64,000 nt of DNA, taken from NCBI RefSeq assembly GCF_025137375.1, contig NZ_CP073720.1, positions 9,386,501-9,450,500 of the forward strand, read 5' to 3'. Position numbers and translations under genes: made by a program. This DNA comes from Dactylosporangium fulvum (GTDB lineage: Bacteria; Actinomycetota; Actinomycetes; Mycobacteriales; Micromonosporaceae). This document shows, in pieces, positions 49,484 to 59,996 of the stretch; the stretch's first letter is position 1; every line of letters begins with the position of its first letter. The notes under the pieces are model-generated. The model had not been told where the DNA came from. It worked only from the letters and a program-made list of their open reading frames with translations, and did no database searches.

Positions 49484-50215
49484 ATGTCCGTGCGGATGGG
49501 GGTCAACACGCACCAGCACGGCGATCATGCGTACGGCAACAGCCTCCTCCCCGCGTCGACCGTGCTGATCGGCCACGAGCACATGCGGGAATGGCTGCGG
49601 GTCGACCCGGTCATCGACGGCTGCCCGCCGTTCTGGTCGCCGGTGCCCGACTGGGGCGGCGTCACCCGGCGGCTGCCCGACGTCACCGTCCACGACCGGC
49701 TCACCGTCCACGTCGGACGGACCCGGGTCGAACTGCTCCACCCCGGCGGCCCGGCGCACACCACCGGCGACCTCGTGGCCTGGCTGCCCGAGCAGCGCGT
49801 GCTCTACGCGGGCGACCTGGTGTTCAGCGGCCTCACGCCGCTGGTGTTCATGGGCTCGGTCCAGGGTGCCGCGCGGGCGCTGGACTGGATGGCCGCGCTG
49901 GAGCCCGCCCATCTCGTGCCCGGACACGGCCCGCTGCTCACCGCGGCGGAGATCGGACCGGCGTTCGAGCAGCTGCGGCGGTACTACCGGTTCGTCCTCG
50001 ACACCGCGGACGCCGGCATCACCGCGGGCCGGACGCCGCTGGAGGCCGCCCGCGACTGCGACCTGGGCGAGTTCGCCGGATGGGCCGACGCCGAGCGGAT
50101 CGTGCTCAACCTGCACCGCGCCTACGCGGAGCGCCAGGGCACCGAGTTCGACCTGTTCGCGGCGCTGACCGACGCGGTGGCGTGGCGCGGCGGCCCGATG
50201 CCCACGTCGGTCTGA
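49484..50215 (+). CDS. MBL-fold hydrolase, apparently N-terminally shortened
   Basis: A ~243-residue metallo-beta-lactamase-fold protein. The metal site is intact: H10, H12, D14 and H15 in THQHGDHAYGN, GPAHTTGDLV, LYAGDLVF and LVPGHGPL. In full-length relatives about 60-80 residues with the first beta strands precede the HxHxDH motif. Here the motif begins nine residues from the ATG at 49484 (15 from the alternative TTG at 49466). Either the 5' part has been lost or this is a minimal variant. The substrate is unknown. Confidence 0.72.
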   Translation: MSVRMGVNTHQHGDHAYGNSLLPASTVLIGHEHMREWLRVDPVIDGCPPFWSPVPDWGGVTRRLPDVTVHDRLTVHVGRTRVELLHPGGPAHTTGDLVAWLPEQRVLYAGDLVFSGLTPLVFMGSVQGAARALDWMAALEPAHLVPGHGPLLTAAEIGPAFEQLRRYYRFVLDTADAGITAGRTPLEAARDCDLGEFAGWADAERIVLNLHRAYAERQGTEFDLFAALTDAVAWRGGPMPTSV

Positions 50216-50310
50216 CACCTCACCGACGACCCGGATCTTCGCCGGGGTGGAGGAAAACTGGGGTCATAGGCCAAGTGCGTTGCACGGACCCGAGCCCTCA
50301 TCATGATCTT

Positions 50311-53300
50311 CTACCGCATCTCGCGGTATCTGCCGCGCAGGCGGTCCAGGCGCTGCCGCTGCTCGTAGGTGGCGCCCAGGCTGATGAGCAGGATGCCCGT
50401 GCCGGTGTAGAGCACCAGCTGCATCCACCATGGCAGGTCGATCCGCACCAGCTCGTTGATCGTGGCGATGACGGTGACCGCCGCACCGACCGCGACCGGG
50501 GCCTTCTGGCGCCGCGCCGCGCCGGCGGCGACCGTGATGACGGCCGCCAGGATCAGCAGGACCCGGCGCAGCTCCGGCGAGTCCGCGTCGACGACCGCGA
50601 TCACCAGGCTGGGTGCGAAGCCGGCGACGAGCGCGGGGCCGTAGGCGAGCCAGCTGCCCAGCTCGGGCCGGTTGCGGATCTCGATCAGCCCGGTGATGAG
50701 GGCCAGCGCGGCGAACGGCAGCGTGTACGCCTCCAGGAGGGCGACCTTGACGGTCACCAGCAGCAGCCAGATCGCCAGCAGTTCGGCGATCGACGCGGCG
50801 ATGACAAGGATCGTCCGCTGGCGGGCGCTGCGGCCCTTGCGCGCCGCGGACAGGCCGAGCACCGCGCCGAGGGCGGTCAGCGCCGCGGCGGTGTGCGCCG
50901 GTGAGCCGAGCGTGAGCAGGACGGCGACGAGGGCACCGGCGTATCCGGCGGTCTCGACCGTCATGGCCTCGCGGGTGATGGTCGCGCTCGGGCGCAGGCG
51001 GGGCAGCGCCGCGCCGAGCACCAGCAGCAGCGCGGCAACGATCAGCAGCGGAAACGCGCACTGCTTGAGCGTCAGGCCGGCGGCCAGCCCGGCGGCGAGC
51101 GCGAAGCCCTCCGCCGTCGAGGCGGCGACGTGCCAGCCGAGCATCCGGCCGTTGGTGGTCCGCCCCCAGATGCCGGCGATCGCCCCGACGACCACCGAGC
51201 CGGCCAGCCAGGCGAGCGTCTGCGACCGGGTGGCGAGGCTGCCCGCGCCGCCCGCGCCCGCCGCCAGGACGGCGATCACGAACACTAGGCGCCGGGCGTG
51301 GATCATCAACCGCCCGTCCGGGCCGTCCGCCTCGGGCGGCACGGTCAGCGCCAGGCCGAGGCCGGCGATCGTGGCCACCAGCAGTGCGAGCGTCGGCTGC
51401 ACCGGGTACGGCGCGTCGAGCGCCGCCGGTGCGATGAGCAGTGTCAGCGCCGCGCCGGGCACGACGATCGCGACCGCGCGGTTGGCGACCGCCTGACCGG
51501 TGCCGCCGAGCCCGACCGCCATCAGCGCCCCGGCGAGCGTGAGCAGGAACGCGCCGAGGACGTGCGTGTTGTTGCCCGCGTACCGGCCCAGGTCACCGAG
51601 GCCGCCCGCCGTCGCCGGGGTCCCCGTCCAGGGTTGCTGGAGCCAGCGGTACGGGCCGGCGAGCGCGGCGAACACCGCCGGCGTGATGAAGACCACGACG
51701 ATCACGGCCGGGGTCCCGGCTGCGGCGGCCACCCCGAGCGAGAAGTTGCGCGGCATCCGGACCCGCTGCCACCGGCCGGCGGGTGCGCCGCCGCGGTCGG
51801 GCCGGAACGTGCGGGCCGGCTCGAACCCGGTCGGCTCGTGCCAGTTCGCGCGCAGCAGTTCGGCGAGCACCCCCAGCAGCGCCGCGGCGGCGGCGTAGAC
51901 GACCGCGCCGTCGCGCTGCGCGACCAGGGCGGCGAACGCCGTCGTCGTGGCGGAGGCGGCGACCCCGCCGGTCACGTACGGCAGGTAGCCGGGCGCCTGC
52001 TGGGCCCCGGCCGCGGCGACGGCCAGCCCGGCGGCGCTGGTCGCCAGCGCCGCGATGAGGATGGTGCTGGTCCGGTCGGGGTACAGGCCGCCGACCATCG
52101 CGGTGGCGGCGCCGGCGAACGCGAACAGCGCCCCGGCCACGGCGGTGCCGCCGACGAGCGTGAGCGGGCCGTCCTCGGGATCGCCGCGGCGGGTCGCGAT
52201 GACCCGGGCGAGCCCGGCGACGAGCGCGCCGCTGACCCCGAGCGCGGCGAGTGTGCCGGCGGTCGCGCCCGGCCGGACAAGGCCGCCACCGACCGCGAAC
52301 AGACCGGCGACGAGGGCCGCGCCGAGCCGGGTGTAGGCGGCGCGCCAACTGCGGGCGTAGCAGGCCCAGACCGCGACCCCGGTCGCCGCCAGCCAGCCGA
52401 CGATCATCGGCGCCTGCCAGCCGAGGCCGAGGCCGACGGGTGCGGCGAGGGCGGCCAGCACAACCGCGGCGGCGGCGGTGTCGTCGCCGTACGGCTGGGG
52501 CAGCGCGACGGCGGCCGCACCCGCCAGCAGGAGCAGCGCGATCGGCACCTGCCAGCCGAACGTCGCCAGGTCCTGAGCGGTGGCCGACCAGCTGCTGTCG
52601 AGCGCGGCCTCCCACGGCGGGTTGGCCGCCCGGATCACCCCGATCGCGCCGATGACGGCCATGGTCCCGGCGTAGAGGCCGGTGCCCAGCCCGACCATGG
52701 CCGCGCCGACGACCGGTCCGCGCCGCCAGTCGTCGGGCAGGGTGCGGGCGGCGACCGCGACCGCGAACACGAGCAGCGCGAGCGTCACCACCTCGATGCC
52801 CGAGGAGGCCAGGGAGACGGCCCGCGCGATGGCGCTGATCGCGGCGATCGTGACGGCCGCCGCGGCGGCGTCGGCCCCGGTGAACTCGATGCCGAACGTC
52901 TGCCGGTCGTCCATCCGCGGCGCGACCCACAGCATGACCGCGGCCACGAGCATGAGCAGCGCGATGAGGAGGTCGATGGTCGTGGCGCCGTTCGCGACCA
53001 CGGCCGCGACGGCGACGGCGACCGCGCCCGCGCTGGCCCCGACGAGCAGCGGCGGGCTCTGCCGGCCGCGGGCGACCTGGGTGATCGCGGCGTACCCGAG
53101 CGTCACGGCAAGGGCCAGGAAGCTCATGACCAGCACGACGGTCGCGCCGCCGGGCAGGCCGTCGAAGGCGATCGCGGTGCCGGCGGCGGCCGCGCCGGGC
53201 AGCGCGAAGAGAGCGCCGCCCGCGGCCGCGTCGGCGATCCGCTGCCCGACGACGGCCCCCTCGGCGTCGGCGCGGTGGGGCCGGGACAGCATGGCGATCC

Positions 53301-55356
53301 CGGCGCCGGCGGCGGCGATGACGGTGAGCGTCAGGGCGGTCGAGGCCGGGCGGGCCAGGCTCGCCGCCGCCGCGTAGAGGCCGAGCACCAGGGCGGCGCC
53401 GAGGCAGACCCAGGCGGTGTGCGCCTCACCGACGCGCTGCGCGAGCGCGCCGGCCGCGACCGCGCCGGAGACCGCGAGCGCCGGGATGGACAGCCAGCTC
53501 AGCCCGAGCGCGGCGGGCGCGATGAGCAGCGTGAGCGCGGCGCCGATCACGAGCACGTCGGCGCGGAGCTGGTCGGGCGGCGGCAGGCTGGGCAGGGCGC
53601 CGCCGCGTGGTTCGGCCCGGCCGGCGGGTGCGGTGCTCGCGCTGAGGATCAGCGCGGCCGCGCCGGTCAGCAGGAGCACCGCGAGGACGTACTGCCAGCC
53701 GTTCGAACCGACGGCGATGTGCACCTTGCTGTGGTACATGCCGAGGTCGGCCCCCCACACCGGCCACGCGGCCCGCAGCGGGGCGGCGACACCGGGGAGC
53801 ACGTCCACGACGAGCACCAGCGCTCCGACGACGGCGGCGACCGAGACCGCGGTGCGGGGTCCGCGCCGGGCGTCGGACGGCAGCGCCGACACCCCGAGGG
53901 CGGTGATCGCCACGGCCGCCGCCAGGAACACCAGGGTCAGGCCGGGGAAGGCCACCGCGCCGATCCGGGACACCGCCACGATGACGGCGACGGTCGCGAT
54001 GCCGGCCGCGACGTCGGGCACGCCGCCGCGCCGCCACGACAGCGAGCCTGCGACGCCGACCCCGGCGGCGAGCAGCGTGACGCCCGCCGCCCGCAGCGTC
54101 TCGCCGAACTGGTCGGTGGTGACCAGCGCGAGCCCGGCGGCGCCCAGCGCGACGGCGAACGCGAGGGCGAACAGTGCCCAGGCCATGTCGCGCATCAGCG
54201 CGTCGGCGATGCGGTTGGTCCGGCCGGTGTGTGCCGGCTCGTCCTCGGCGGCGGTGTTGTCCTGGTGCGCGTCGAGACGCCGCTGGACCGACTGCTTGAG
54301 CGCGACACCGAACGCGAGGTCGATGAGCGCGACGCCGGACAGCGCGAGGGACAGGCCGGTGGGGCCCTTGATGGCGTCGAACGTGAGCAGCGGCAGGACC
54401 GGTTGCAGGGCGATGAGGGTGGCGTACCGCGGCGCGATGAGATGGCTCTGCATGCTGTAGACGGCGGCGATGCCGGCTGTGGCGAGGCAGACGAGTCCGA
54501 GGTAGACGGTGAACTGGATGCGGTCGGCTCCGAGGAGGCGCTCGGAGCGCAGGACGTAGCCGTCGAGCAGGACCAGCAGGAGCGCGACGGAGGCGACGGT
54601 CTCGGCGGTGGCGCTCAGGCCGCGCCGGACGAGGACGAGCGGGAGGGCCAGGGCGACGGCCGTGATGGCGGCCAGCGAGACGACCCGGCCGAACGTGCCG
54701 ATGGCACCGAACGCGTCGACGGTGAGGACGACCGCCGCGCCGGCCAGGAGCAGGCCGCCGAGCGCGAGGACCGAGGCCTGCATGCTCGACTGCGTCGCCT
54801 CGGGCTTGTCGGCGGCGGGCGGCCCGTCGTCCCCGGTGCCGTCCGGTGGCCGGCGCATCTGCGGCAGGGGCGCGATCCTGGGCCGCGCCGGGACGATCAC
54901 GGGCCGGGCCGGGCCGCCGGTCGGCGCGTCGGTGGCGTGGCCCTTCTCGACCGCGTGCGGGGCTCGTGGCGAGTACCGCTGCTGCGGCCCCGGCCGTTGG
55001 GCGGCCGGCGGCTCGATCGCGGCGGGCGGCGCACTCTCCACGGGCACGGCACTCGGCCCGCTGTGGCCGCGCAGCGCCCGGCCCAGCAACGGGCGCCTGC
55101 GAGTGGCCTGCTCGGCCTCGACCGCCGCCCGGACCTTGCGCCGCAGGCTGTCGCGCTGCGCGGAAGCGTGGGCCAACTGCCGGCGCAGGGTCTGGGTGTC
55201 GTCGGTCAGGTCGCGTTTCTTCTGCTCGAGCGCCGCGACCGTGCGCTGGAACATGGCGAGGGCCGCCGCGTCCGGATCGTGCGGCCGGCCGCAACTGCGA
55301 CAGCCGGTGGCCTCGGTGGCCGGACCACCGCACGCCGGGCACGGGTAGGTGTCCAC
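50311..55356 (-). CDS. Giant polytopic membrane protein with N-terminal zinc ribbon
   Basis: 1,681 residues. A zinc ribbon (C6, C9, C19, C22: CPACGG and CRSCG) is followed by a coiled coil (~38-85, with LEQKKRDLTDDTQTLRRQL), a Pro-rich linker (~95-190) and then roughly 40 hydrophobic spans to the C-terminus. It looks like the actinobacterial SCO7613-type membrane protein family; function is unknown. The GTG at 55356 has a strong GGGAGGAG upstream, preferred to an in-frame ATG seven codons earlier. It has no operon partners. The opposite strand is open for long stretches only because of GC-rich codon bias. Confidence 0.85.
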   Translation of the reverse strand: MDTYPCPACGGPATEATGCRSCGRPHDPDAAALAMFQRTVAALEQKKRDLTDDTQTLRRQLAHASAQRDSLRRKVRAAVEAEQATRRRPLLGRALRGHSGPSAVPVESAPPAAIEPPAAQRPGPQQRYSPRAPHAVEKGHATDAPTGGPARPVIVPARPRIAPLPQMRRPPDGTGDDGPPAADKPEATQSSMQASVLALGGLLLAGAAVVLTVDAFGAIGTFGRVVSLAAITAVALALPLVLVRRGLSATAETVASVALLLVLLDGYVLRSERLLGADRIQFTVYLGLVCLATAGIAAVYSMQSHLIAPRYATLIALQPVLPLLTFDAIKGPTGLSLALSGVALIDLAFGVALKQSVQRRLDAHQDNTAAEDEPAHTGRTNRIADALMRDMAWALFALAFAVALGAAGLALVTTDQFGETLRAAGVTLLAAGVGVAGSLSWRRGGVPDVAAGIATVAVIVAVSRIGAVAFPGLTLVFLAAAVAITALGVSALPSDARRGPRTAVSVAAVVGALVLVVDVLPGVAAPLRAAWPVWGADLGMYHSKVHIAVGSNGWQYVLAVLLLTGAAALILSASTAPAGRAEPRGGALPSLPPPDQLRADVLVIGAALTLLIAPAALGLSWLSIPALAVSGAVAAGALAQRVGEAHTAWVCLGAALVLGLYAAAASLARPASTALTLTVIAAAGAGIAMLSRPHRADAEGAVVGQRIADAAAGGALFALPGAAAAGTAIAFDGLPGGATVVLVMSFLALAVTLGYAAITQVARGRQSPPLLVGASAGAVAVAVAAVVANGATTIDLLIALLMLVAAVMLWVAPRMDDRQTFGIEFTGADAAAAAVTIAAISAIARAVSLASSGIEVVTLALLVFAVAVAARTLPDDWRRGPVVGAAMVGLGTGLYAGTMAVIGAIGVIRAANPPWEAALDSSWSATAQDLATFGWQVPIALLLLAGAAAVALPQPYGDDTAAAAVVLAALAAPVGLGLGWQAPMIVGWLAATGVAVWACYARSWRAAYTRLGAALVAGLFAVGGGLVRPGATAGTLAALGVSGALVAGLARVIATRRGDPEDGPLTLVGGTAVAGALFAFAGAATAMVGGLYPDRTSTILIAALATSAAGLAVAAAGAQQAPGYLPYVTGGVAASATTTAFAALVAQRDGAVVYAAAAALLGVLAELLRANWHEPTGFEPARTFRPDRGGAPAGRWQRVRMPRNFSLGVAAAAGTPAVIVVVFITPAVFAALAGPYRWLQQPWTGTPATAGGLGDLGRYAGNNTHVLGAFLLTLAGALMAVGLGGTGQAVANRAVAIVVPGAALTLLIAPAALDAPYPVQPTLALLVATIAGLGLALTVPPEADGPDGRLMIHARRLVFVIAVLAAGAGGAGSLATRSQTLAWLAGSVVVGAIAGIWGRTTNGRMLGWHVAASTAEGFALAAGLAAGLTLKQCAFPLLIVAALLLVLGAALPRLRPSATITREAMTVETAGYAGALVAVLLTLGSPAHTAAALTALGAVLGLSAARKGRSARQRTILVIAASIAELLAIWLLLVTVKVALLEAYTLPFAALALITGLIEIRNRPELGSWLAYGPALVAGFAPSLVIAVVDADSPELRRVLLILAAVITVAAGAARRQKAPVAVGAAVTVIATINELVRIDLPWWMQLVLYTGTGILLISLGATYEQRQRLDRLRGRYREMR

Positions 55357-55502
55357 GCCACTCCTCCCGGGTCGCAACCGGGGTGGCCGCGAGCCGCGGT
55401 CACCCCGGGTTGTTCACGCCTTACTGGGAAGAATGCCTTGTTTCGTCGATCGACGGAAGCGAACCGCTCGTTCGGGAGGTTCCGGTCGTTCCCGGACCCG
55501 TC

Positions 55503-56924
55503 TCAAGCGACGACGGGCCGGCCCATGCCGCGGTACTCCCAGCCGGCGGCGACCCACACCGCCTGGTCAAGGCAGTTACGGCCGTCGATGACCTTCTTCG
55601 CGGCGACCAGGTGGTTGAGCGTGTTGGGATCGGTGTTGCGGAACTCTTCCCACTCGGTGAGGACGCAGACGAGGTCGGCGCCGGTGACGGCGTCGGTGAG
55701 CGTCTTGGCATACGTGACGTCGCCGACATCGGCCCGGGCGTTGTCCATGCCTTCCGGGTCGTAGACGGTGACGTCGGCGCCGGAGCGGGACAGCTTGCGC
55801 ACCACCGAGAGGGCGGGCGAGTCACGTACGTCGTCGGAGTTGGGCTTGAAGGTCGCGCCGAGCACGGTGATCCGGGTGCCGGCGAGGTCGGGGCCGGCCG
55901 GCCCGTACTGCCGGTCGAGCAGCTCGGCCGAGAGCTGGACGATCTTCTGCCGGCGGCGCTGGTTGATCAGGTCCACCTCGTGCAGGAACCGCAGCGCCTC
56001 GCCGACGCCGAGCTCCTGCGCGCGGGCCTGGAACGCGCGGATGTCCTTGGGCAGGCAGCCACCGCCGAACCCGACGCCGGCACGGAGGAACTTGTTGCCG
56101 ATGCGGGCGTCGTAACCGATGGAGCGGGCGAGCTGCGTCACGTCGGCGCCGGCGGCCTCGCAGACCTCGGCCATCGCGTTGATGAACGAGATCTTCGTGG
56201 CGAGGAAGGCGTTGGCGGCGACCTTGACCAGCTCGGCGGTCGCGAAGTCGGTGACGACGACCGGCACCTCGCGGTCCTCGGTCAGCGCCAGGTCGAAGAC
56301 GCCCTTGTGGGCGGAGTAGAGCATGCCGGTCGCCCAGTCGGACTTGACGCCGAAGATGATCCGGTTGGGGCGCAGCACGTCCTCGACCGCGACGCCCTCC
56401 TGCAGGAACTCCGGGCTCCACGCGACCTCGACCTCGAGGTCCTCGGCGGCGTGCCGGCGGACGAGGTTCTCGATCCACTCGGCGGTGCCGACCGGGACGG
56501 TCGACTTGCCGACGATGAGGGCCTTGCGGGTCAGGTGCGGCGCCAGGTTGGTGACGGCACTCTCCACGTGCGACAGGTCGGCAGCCATGCCGTCGGGGCG
56601 CTGCGGCGTGCCCACGCAGATGAAGTGGATGTCACCGAAGTCCGCGACCTCTTCGTAGGAGGTGGTGAACCGCAGACGGCCGGCGGAGAGGTTCTTGCGC
56701 AGCAACTCGTCGAGGCCCGGCTCGTGGAAGGGGACGTCGCCGCCCGCGAGCTTCGCGATCTTCGCTTCGTCGATGTCGAAGCCGAGCACCTCGTAACCCA
56801 GTTCGGCGAAGCAGATGGCGTAGGTCGCGCCAAGGTAGCCGGTGCCGAGGAAGGTCAGCCGAGGCCGCGCCGAGCCGGACGGTGGAACTACAACGGGTGG
56901 TGTGCTCGGGTACGCGATGGTCAC
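55503..56924 (-). CDS. ugd: UDP-glucose 6-dehydrogenase
   Basis: A 473-residue UDP-glucose/GDP-mannose dehydrogenase-family enzyme that oxidises UDP-glucose twice to UDP-glucuronate. Its NAD site is LTFLGTGYLGATYAICFAEL. The catalytic cysteine lies in GVGFGGGCLPKDIRAF, and TFKPNSDDVRDSPAL and the C-terminal UDP-binding domain follow. A ~20-residue Pro-rich lead precedes the Rossmann fold. The GTG at 56924 follows GGAGA. UDP-glucuronate feeds envelope polysaccharide or secondary-metabolite sugars. Confidence 0.92.
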   Translation of the reverse strand: MTIAYPSTPPVVVPPSGSARPRLTFLGTGYLGATYAICFAELGYEVLGFDIDEAKIAKLAGGDVPFHEPGLDELLRKNLSAGRLRFTTSYEEVADFGDIHFICVGTPQRPDGMAADLSHVESAVTNLAPHLTRKALIVGKSTVPVGTAEWIENLVRRHAAEDLEVEVAWSPEFLQEGVAVEDVLRPNRIIFGVKSDWATGMLYSAHKGVFDLALTEDREVPVVVTDFATAELVKVAANAFLATKISFINAMAEVCEAAGADVTQLARSIGYDARIGNKFLRAGVGFGGGCLPKDIRAFQARAQELGVGEALRFLHEVDLINQRRRQKIVQLSAELLDRQYGPAGPDLAGTRITVLGATFKPNSDDVRDSPALSVVRKLSRSGADVTVYDPEGMDNARADVGDVTYAKTLTDAVTGADLVCVLTEWEEFRNTDPNTLNHLVAAKKVIDGRNCLDQAVWVAAGWEYRGMGRPVVA

Positions 56925-57159
56925 GCTTTGTCTCCGCTCGATCGAGGACTGCGCTGTCGACCTTCCCCCGCACGATTTCCTGCAAACACCCATAGCAACG
57001 GACACTTGTGGCGTATAGGGCGGGTTCGAGCCGACGTTGCTTCGGCGAGGATAGTCCCTCACCGCCCGGTGCGCCTCCAGCTCCTTCGTTACTCGTCGGT
57101 ATGCTCACCCCACAGGCTCCTGAACGCCTGTTCAGGGTCACCGTGACGAGGGGGTTGTC

Positions 57160-58308
57160 GTGTTCGAGGCGTACCAGCTGCCCGAAGAGCACATGGCTGT
57201 TCGTGAGGCCGTGCGCGCGGTGTGCGACGGGAAGGTCGCACCCAACGCCGCCGCGGCCGACGAGACCGGCGAGTTCCCGCAGGCCTCCTACGACGCGCTG
57301 CGCGCCTCCGACTTCCACGCCCCGCACATCCCCGTCGAATACGGCGGCGCCGGCGCGGACGCCCTGGCCACCGCGATCGTCATCGAGGAGGTCGCCCGCG
57401 CCTGCGCCTCGTCGTCACTGATCCCGGCCGTCAACAAGCTGGGCACGATGCCGCTGCTGCTGGCCGCGTCCGACGAGCTCAAGCAGCGTTACCTGCCGGC
57501 GGTCGCCAAGGGCGACGCGATGTTCTCGTACTGCCTGTCCGAGCCCGAGGCCGGCAGCGACGCGGCCGGCATGAAGACCCGCGCCGAGCTCGACGGCGAC
57601 ACCTGGGTCCTCAACGGGGTCAAGCGCTGGATCACGAACGCCGGCGTCAGCGAGTTCTACACCGTGTTCGCCATCACGGATCCCGCCGCGCGGTCCCGCG
57701 GCATCTCGGCGTTCGTGGTGGAGAAGTCCGATCCGGGCGTGAGCTTCGGCGCACCGGAGAAGAAGCTCGGGATCAAGGGGTCACCGACTCGCGAGGTGTA
57801 CTTCGACAATGTGCGTATTCCGGCAAACCGGATCATCGGCGAGCCGGGCACCGGCTTCGGCACCGCGATGCGCACCCTCGACCACACGCGCGTCACGATC
57901 GCCGCCCAGGCCCTGGGCATCGCGCAGGGGGCGCTGGACTTCGCGCTGGGCTACGTCCAGGAGCGCAAACAGTTCGGCAAGGCGATCGCCGACTTCCAGG
58001 GCATCCAGTTCATGCTCGCCGACATGGGCATGAAACTCGAGGCGGCCCGGCAACTGACGTACGCGGCGGCCGGCAAGTCCGAACGCGGCGAGAAGGACCT
58101 GACCTACTTCGGCGCCGCGGCCAAGTGCTTCGCCTCCGACACCGCGATGCAGATCACCACCGACGCCGTACAGCTGCTCGGCGGCTACGGCTACACCAAG
58201 GACTTCCCGCTCGAACGCATGATGCGCGACGCCAAGATCACCCAGATCTACGAAGGCACCAACCAGGTCCAGCGCATCGTCATGGCACGGCAACTGCTCA
58301 ACGGCTGA
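57160..58308 (+). CDS. Acyl-CoA dehydrogenase
   Basis: A 382-residue FAD-dependent acyl-CoA dehydrogenase. Signature segments are YCLSEPEAGSDAAGMKTRAE, WITNAGVSEFYTVFA and TDAVQLLGGYGYTKDFPLER. The catalytic base is the glutamate in QIYEGTNQVQRIVMARQLL. It inserts the alpha-beta double bond in an acyl-CoA; short or branched chains are likely from the overall resemblance to butyryl-CoA dehydrogenases, but this is not certain. The GTG at 57160 follows GAGGGGG. It is monocistronic and divergent from ugd. Confidence 0.92.
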   Translation: MFEAYQLPEEHMAVREAVRAVCDGKVAPNAAAADETGEFPQASYDALRASDFHAPHIPVEYGGAGADALATAIVIEEVARACASSSLIPAVNKLGTMPLLLAASDELKQRYLPAVAKGDAMFSYCLSEPEAGSDAAGMKTRAELDGDTWVLNGVKRWITNAGVSEFYTVFAITDPAARSRGISAFVVEKSDPGVSFGAPEKKLGIKGSPTREVYFDNVRIPANRIIGEPGTGFGTAMRTLDHTRVTIAAQALGIAQGALDFALGYVQERKQFGKAIADFQGIQFMLADMGMKLEAARQLTYAAAGKSERGEKDLTYFGAAAKCFASDTAMQITTDAVQLLGGYGYTKDFPLERMMRDAKITQIYEGTNQVQRIVMARQLLNG

Positions 58309-58368
58309 ACCACCGACTCGGCGGCGCGTTTCCCTCGCCGGTGCCGCCGGCGAGGGACGCGACCCGCG

Positions 58369-58869
58369 TCAGGGATGCTCGATGAGCGACGCCGACAAGG
58401 CCGCGTCCTTCTCGGCGACCAGGGCGCGCAGGGACTCCTGGAAGTCACGCATCCTCGCCAGCAGGGCCGTGTCGGTGGCGGCCAGGATGCGCACGGCCAG
58501 CAGGCCGGCGTTGCGGGCACCGCCGATCGAGACCGTCGCCACCGGGACGCCGGCGGGCATCTGGACGATCGACAGGAGCGAGTCCATGCCGTCCAGATAC
58601 TTCAGCGGCACGGGCACGCCGATGACCGGCAGCGGGGTCGCCGACGCGACCATGCCGGGCAGGTGGGCGGCGCCGCCGGCGCCGGCGATGATGACCTTGA
58701 GTCCGCGGGCGACGGCCTCACCGGCGTAGTCGAGCATCAGGTGCGGGGTGCGGTGCGCGGACACCACGCGCACCTCGTGGGCCACCTCGAACTCGTCCAG
58801 CGCCTCGGCCGCCAGTTTCATGACCGGCCAGTCCGAGTCGCTGCCCATGATGATGCCGACGTCGGTCAA
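58369..58869 (-). CDS. purE: N5-carboxyaminoimidazole ribonucleotide mutase
   Basis: A 166-residue PurE class I enzyme converting N5-CAIR to CAIR in purine synthesis. [19 protein letters not shown] binds the phosphate, [15 protein letters not shown] carries the catalytic histidine, and [14 protein letters not shown] follows. The start is a TTG at 58869 overlapping the purK stop (TTGA) and preceded by GAGGGG. It functions together with PurK, encoded immediately upstream. Confidence 0.95.
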   Translation of the reverse strand: MTDVGIIMGSDSDWPVMKLAAEALDEFEVAHEVRVVSAHRTPHLMLDYAGEAVARGLKVIIAGAGGAAHLPGMVASATPLPVIGVPVPLKYLDGMDSLLSIVQMPAGVPVATVSIGGARNAGLLAVRILAATDTALLARMRDFQESLRALVAEKDAALSASLIEHP

Positions 58870-59996
58870 TGCTCGTACCCCTCTTCGAGGATCCGCGCGG
58901 CCCGCCTGGCCCGCCTACGGCAGTCTTCCATGTCGTCACCGAGCACCGTGACGTGGCCGATCTTGCGGCCCTTGCGGACCTGCTTGCCGTAGAGGTGGAC
59001 CTTGGCGCCGGGCTCCTCGGCGAAGAGGTGGTGCAGCCGCTCGTCGATCGACATGCCGCCGGGCTCGCCGCCGAGCACGTTGGCCATGACGACCGCCGGG
59101 GCCGTGATGCCGGTGTCGCCCATCGGGTAGTCGAGGACGGCGCGCAGGTGCTGCTCGAACTGGGAGGTGCGGGCGCCCTCGATGGTCCAGTGCGCGGAGT
59201 TGTGCGGGCGCATGGCGAGCTCGTTGATGAGGATCCGGCCGTCGACCGCCTCGAACAGCTCGACGGCGAGCACGCCGACCACGCCGAGGCGGGTGGCGAT
59301 GTCGATCGCGAGGCGCTGGGCCTCGATCGCGCGGTCCTCGTCGAGACCGGGGGCCGGGGCCAGCACCTCGACGCAGATGCCGTCCTGCTGGACGGTCTCC
59401 ACCACGGGATACGTGGCGACCTGGCCGAGCGGCGACCTGGCGACGACGGCGGCGAGCTCGCGCTTGAGGGGAACCAGCTCCTCGCCGATGACCTCGACGC
59501 CGGGTGGCACGTCGGCGGGCGACCGGGCGACGAAGACGCCGCGGCCGTCGTAACCGCCGGTGGCGGTCTTCACGATGATCGGCCAGCCGACCTCGTCGCC
59601 GAACGCCGCGAGGTCGCCGGAGGTCCAGCGCGGGACCGGGAAGCCGAGGGCGGAGAGGTGCCGGCGCATCTCACGCTTGTTCTGGGCGTACTTGAGCGCG
59701 TCGGCCCCGGGCAGCAGCGTGACGCCTTCGGCGGCGAGAGCGCGGATGAGGTCGCCGGGGACGTGCTCGTGGTCGAAGGTGACGACGTCGCAGGCCTTGG
59801 CGAACTCGCGCAGCGCGTTGATGTCGTCGTGCCGGCCGATGTGCACGTCGGCGGCGACGAGCGCGGCGCCGTCCTCGGGCGAGACGGCGAGCACACGCAA
59901 CGATTGCCCGAGGGCGATCGCCGCCTGGTGCGTCATCCGGGCCAGCTGCCCACCGCCCACCATGCCGACAACGGGCAGTCCAGTCCGCGAGTCCAT
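58866..59996 (-). CDS. purK: N5-carboxyaminoimidazole ribonucleotide synthase
   Basis: A 376-residue ATP-grasp enzyme that carboxylates AIR with bicarbonate and ATP. The N-terminal [20 protein letters not shown] is the nucleotide/substrate motif. The ATP-grasp core shows [20 protein letters not shown] and [17 protein letters not shown]. The ATG at 59996 starts the gene. It is coupled to purE by a 4-nt overlap, giving a two-gene purKE operon. Confidence 0.95.
   Translation of the reverse strand: MDSRTGLPVVGMVGGGQLARMTHQAAIALGQSLRVLAVSPEDGAALVAADVHIGRHDDINALREFAKACDVVTFDHEHVPGDLIRALAAEGVTLLPGADALKYAQNKREMRRHLSALGFPVPRWTSGDLAAFGDEVGWPIIVKTATGGYDGRGVFVARSPADVPPGVEVIGEELVPLKRELAAVVARSPLGQVATYPVVETVQQDGICVEVLAPAPGLDEDRAIEAQRLAIDIATRLGVVGVLAVELFEAVDGRILINELAMRPHNSAHWTIEGARTSQFEQHLRAVLDYPMGDTGITAPAVVMANVLGGEPGGMSIDERLHHLFAEEPGAKVHLYGKQVRKGRKIGHVTVLGDDMEDCRRRARRAARILEEGYEH

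Noticed and set aside
51298-55764. A very long open frame on the plus strand opposite the giant membrane protein.
   Set aside because: Its composition (Arg/Gly/Asp/Val/Gln repeats with no family motif) is the antisense shadow of a GC3-biased gene whose own frame has a good RBS, zinc ribbon and membrane spans.
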